DNA of 23,744 nucleotides from JAWCQZ01 sp964486625. GTDB taxonomy: Archaea; Halobacteriota; Syntropharchaeia; JACQPP01. Each line of letters starts with the position of its first letter. Positions within the stretch are counted from its first letter, which is position 1. Below are positions 23,197 to 23,744 of the stretch, piece after piece. The stretch is from NCBI GenBank assembly GCA_964486625.1, contig CAZANW010000029.1, positions 1 to 23,744 of the forward strand. Reading direction: 5' to 3'. The translations under genes and the position numbers were made by a program. A model generated the notes under the pieces. The model ran no database searches. It saw only the letters and a program-made list of their open reading frames with translations, and was not told the DNA's origin.

Positions 23197-23744
23197 GCGA
23201 GGTTCGGGCTCCCATCGTCTTGAATGGTCCACCGGAAGGCGACGGAGGTGGGCGAGAGGGCGGTGATTTGGAGTTTGCCGTACCGGTAGGTCTGGGTGAA
23301 ATGGGAGACCTGGGTCACCGTGACGAAGTAGTAGTTCTTCCCCAGGACGATGGGGAGGTCGGCGCCGGGCCGGTAGTCCCGGAGGTCCTGGTTCGGGCCC
23401 ATGGCGGGGGCCGCGTTCATGGAGCCGTAGTCCGAGGAACTCTCCTGATACCATATGCCGCAGAGGCAGGGGCTCGGCGACGGGCCGTAGGTGAAGTTGT
23501 AGCCCCCGGGGTAGTCCCCGGACCGGACGACCCCGGCGTCGAAACTGAACCGGTCCCCCGTGTCCGTGTAGACGTCGTAGGCGCCGAGGGTGGCGGTCCC
23601 CGAGCGAATCCGGCTCTGGGGGGTGGGGGTCGGGGCGGGGGGGCCCGGCGTCGCCGTGGGAATGGCGGCGGTCGGGGAGGCGGAGGCGGGCGTCGGGGAA
23701 GACGGAGAGGAGGGGACGCACTCGCCGTCCCCGGGGGTGTAGCC
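23193..23744 (-). CDS. Secreted or surface protein with Pro/Ser/Thr-rich linker (N-terminus beyond window)
   Basis: The frame is open from the right edge, and 183 residues are visible. The first part is a low-complexity Pro/Ser/Thr/Ala linker of about 40 residues (SSPSSPTPASASPT…) that follows a Cys-containing segment. The rest is a compact domain with many Tyr, Thr and Val residues and short strand-like stretches (TLGAYDVYTD, NYYFVTVTQV, KLQITALSPTSVAFRW), and one CLC motif. No family is recognised, but the composition is that of an archaeal surface protein. Its stop overlaps ATG 23196 of the next gene, so the two are probably made together. A shorter start at 23420 would cut the domain and is not favoured. 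Confidence 0.7.
   Translation of the reverse strand, partial: GYTPGDGECVPSSPSSPTPASASPTAAIPTATPGPPAPTPTPQSRIRSGTATLGAYDVYTDTGDRFSFDAGVVRSGDYPGGYNFTYGPSPSPCLCGIWYQESSSDYGSMNAAPAMGPNQDLRDYRPGADLPIVLGKNYYFVTVTQVSHFTQTYRYGKLQITALSPTSVAFRWTIQDDGSPNLA

Overview
The window looks like a scaffold from a high-GC archaeal genome, probably an uncultured member of the Thermoplasmatota or a related euryarchaeal lineage. That placement is inference. It rests on AT-rich TATA-like boxes about 25-27 nt upstream of start codons (leaderless transcripts), a geranylgeranyl-reductase-like flavoprotein, a CruF-type carotenoid hydratase, and secreted proteins with Pro/Ser/Thr-rich linkers. Coding density is very high. 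Many neighbours overlap by 4 nt (ATGA or GTGA), and no gene-free stretch exceeds about 135 bases. No rRNA, tRNA, CRISPR array or insertion sequence was seen. One 100-N gap (20971-21070) interrupts a gene.

Layout, in order of transcription. (1) 18805 down to 11651, minus strand: two CrtI/phytoene-desaturase-like flavoproteins (B type, then A type), a Cys-rich two-CW-like protein, a glycyl radical enzyme (GRE) activase and the GRE. (2) 11516 down to 7428, minus strand: a short two-CW-like protein, a B-type flavoprotein, an HNH-domain protein and an A-type flavoprotein. The promoters of (1) and (2) share a 17-bp direct-repeat element, so the two operons are probably co-regulated. Together they look like one undescribed redox system with two A/B flavoprotein pairs. 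(3) 7374 down to 1479, minus strand: a 39-residue peptide starting at a leaderless promoter, a radical SAM/SPASM enzyme, a LarA-like protein, a geranylgeranyl-reductase-like flavoprotein, CruF, a COG2426 membrane protein and another membrane protein. (4) 1444 down to the left edge: a membrane protein and an extended SDR, apparently with their own leaderless promoter.

On the plus strand, divergent from (1), lies a TorD-like chaperone gene (18927-19565), followed by a secreted lipoprotein with a clan GH-A-like glycosidase domain (19589-21486, broken by the gap). Convergent to it, at the right edge, are two secreted proteins on the minus strand (21508-23744), one of them rich in cysteine.

The best candidates for new biology are the GRE/two-CW/paired-flavoprotein module with its shared operator, and the small-peptide plus radical SAM pair at 5919-7374, which looks like a ribosomally made, post-translationally modified peptide system. 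Function calls come from motifs read by eye; no database search was run.
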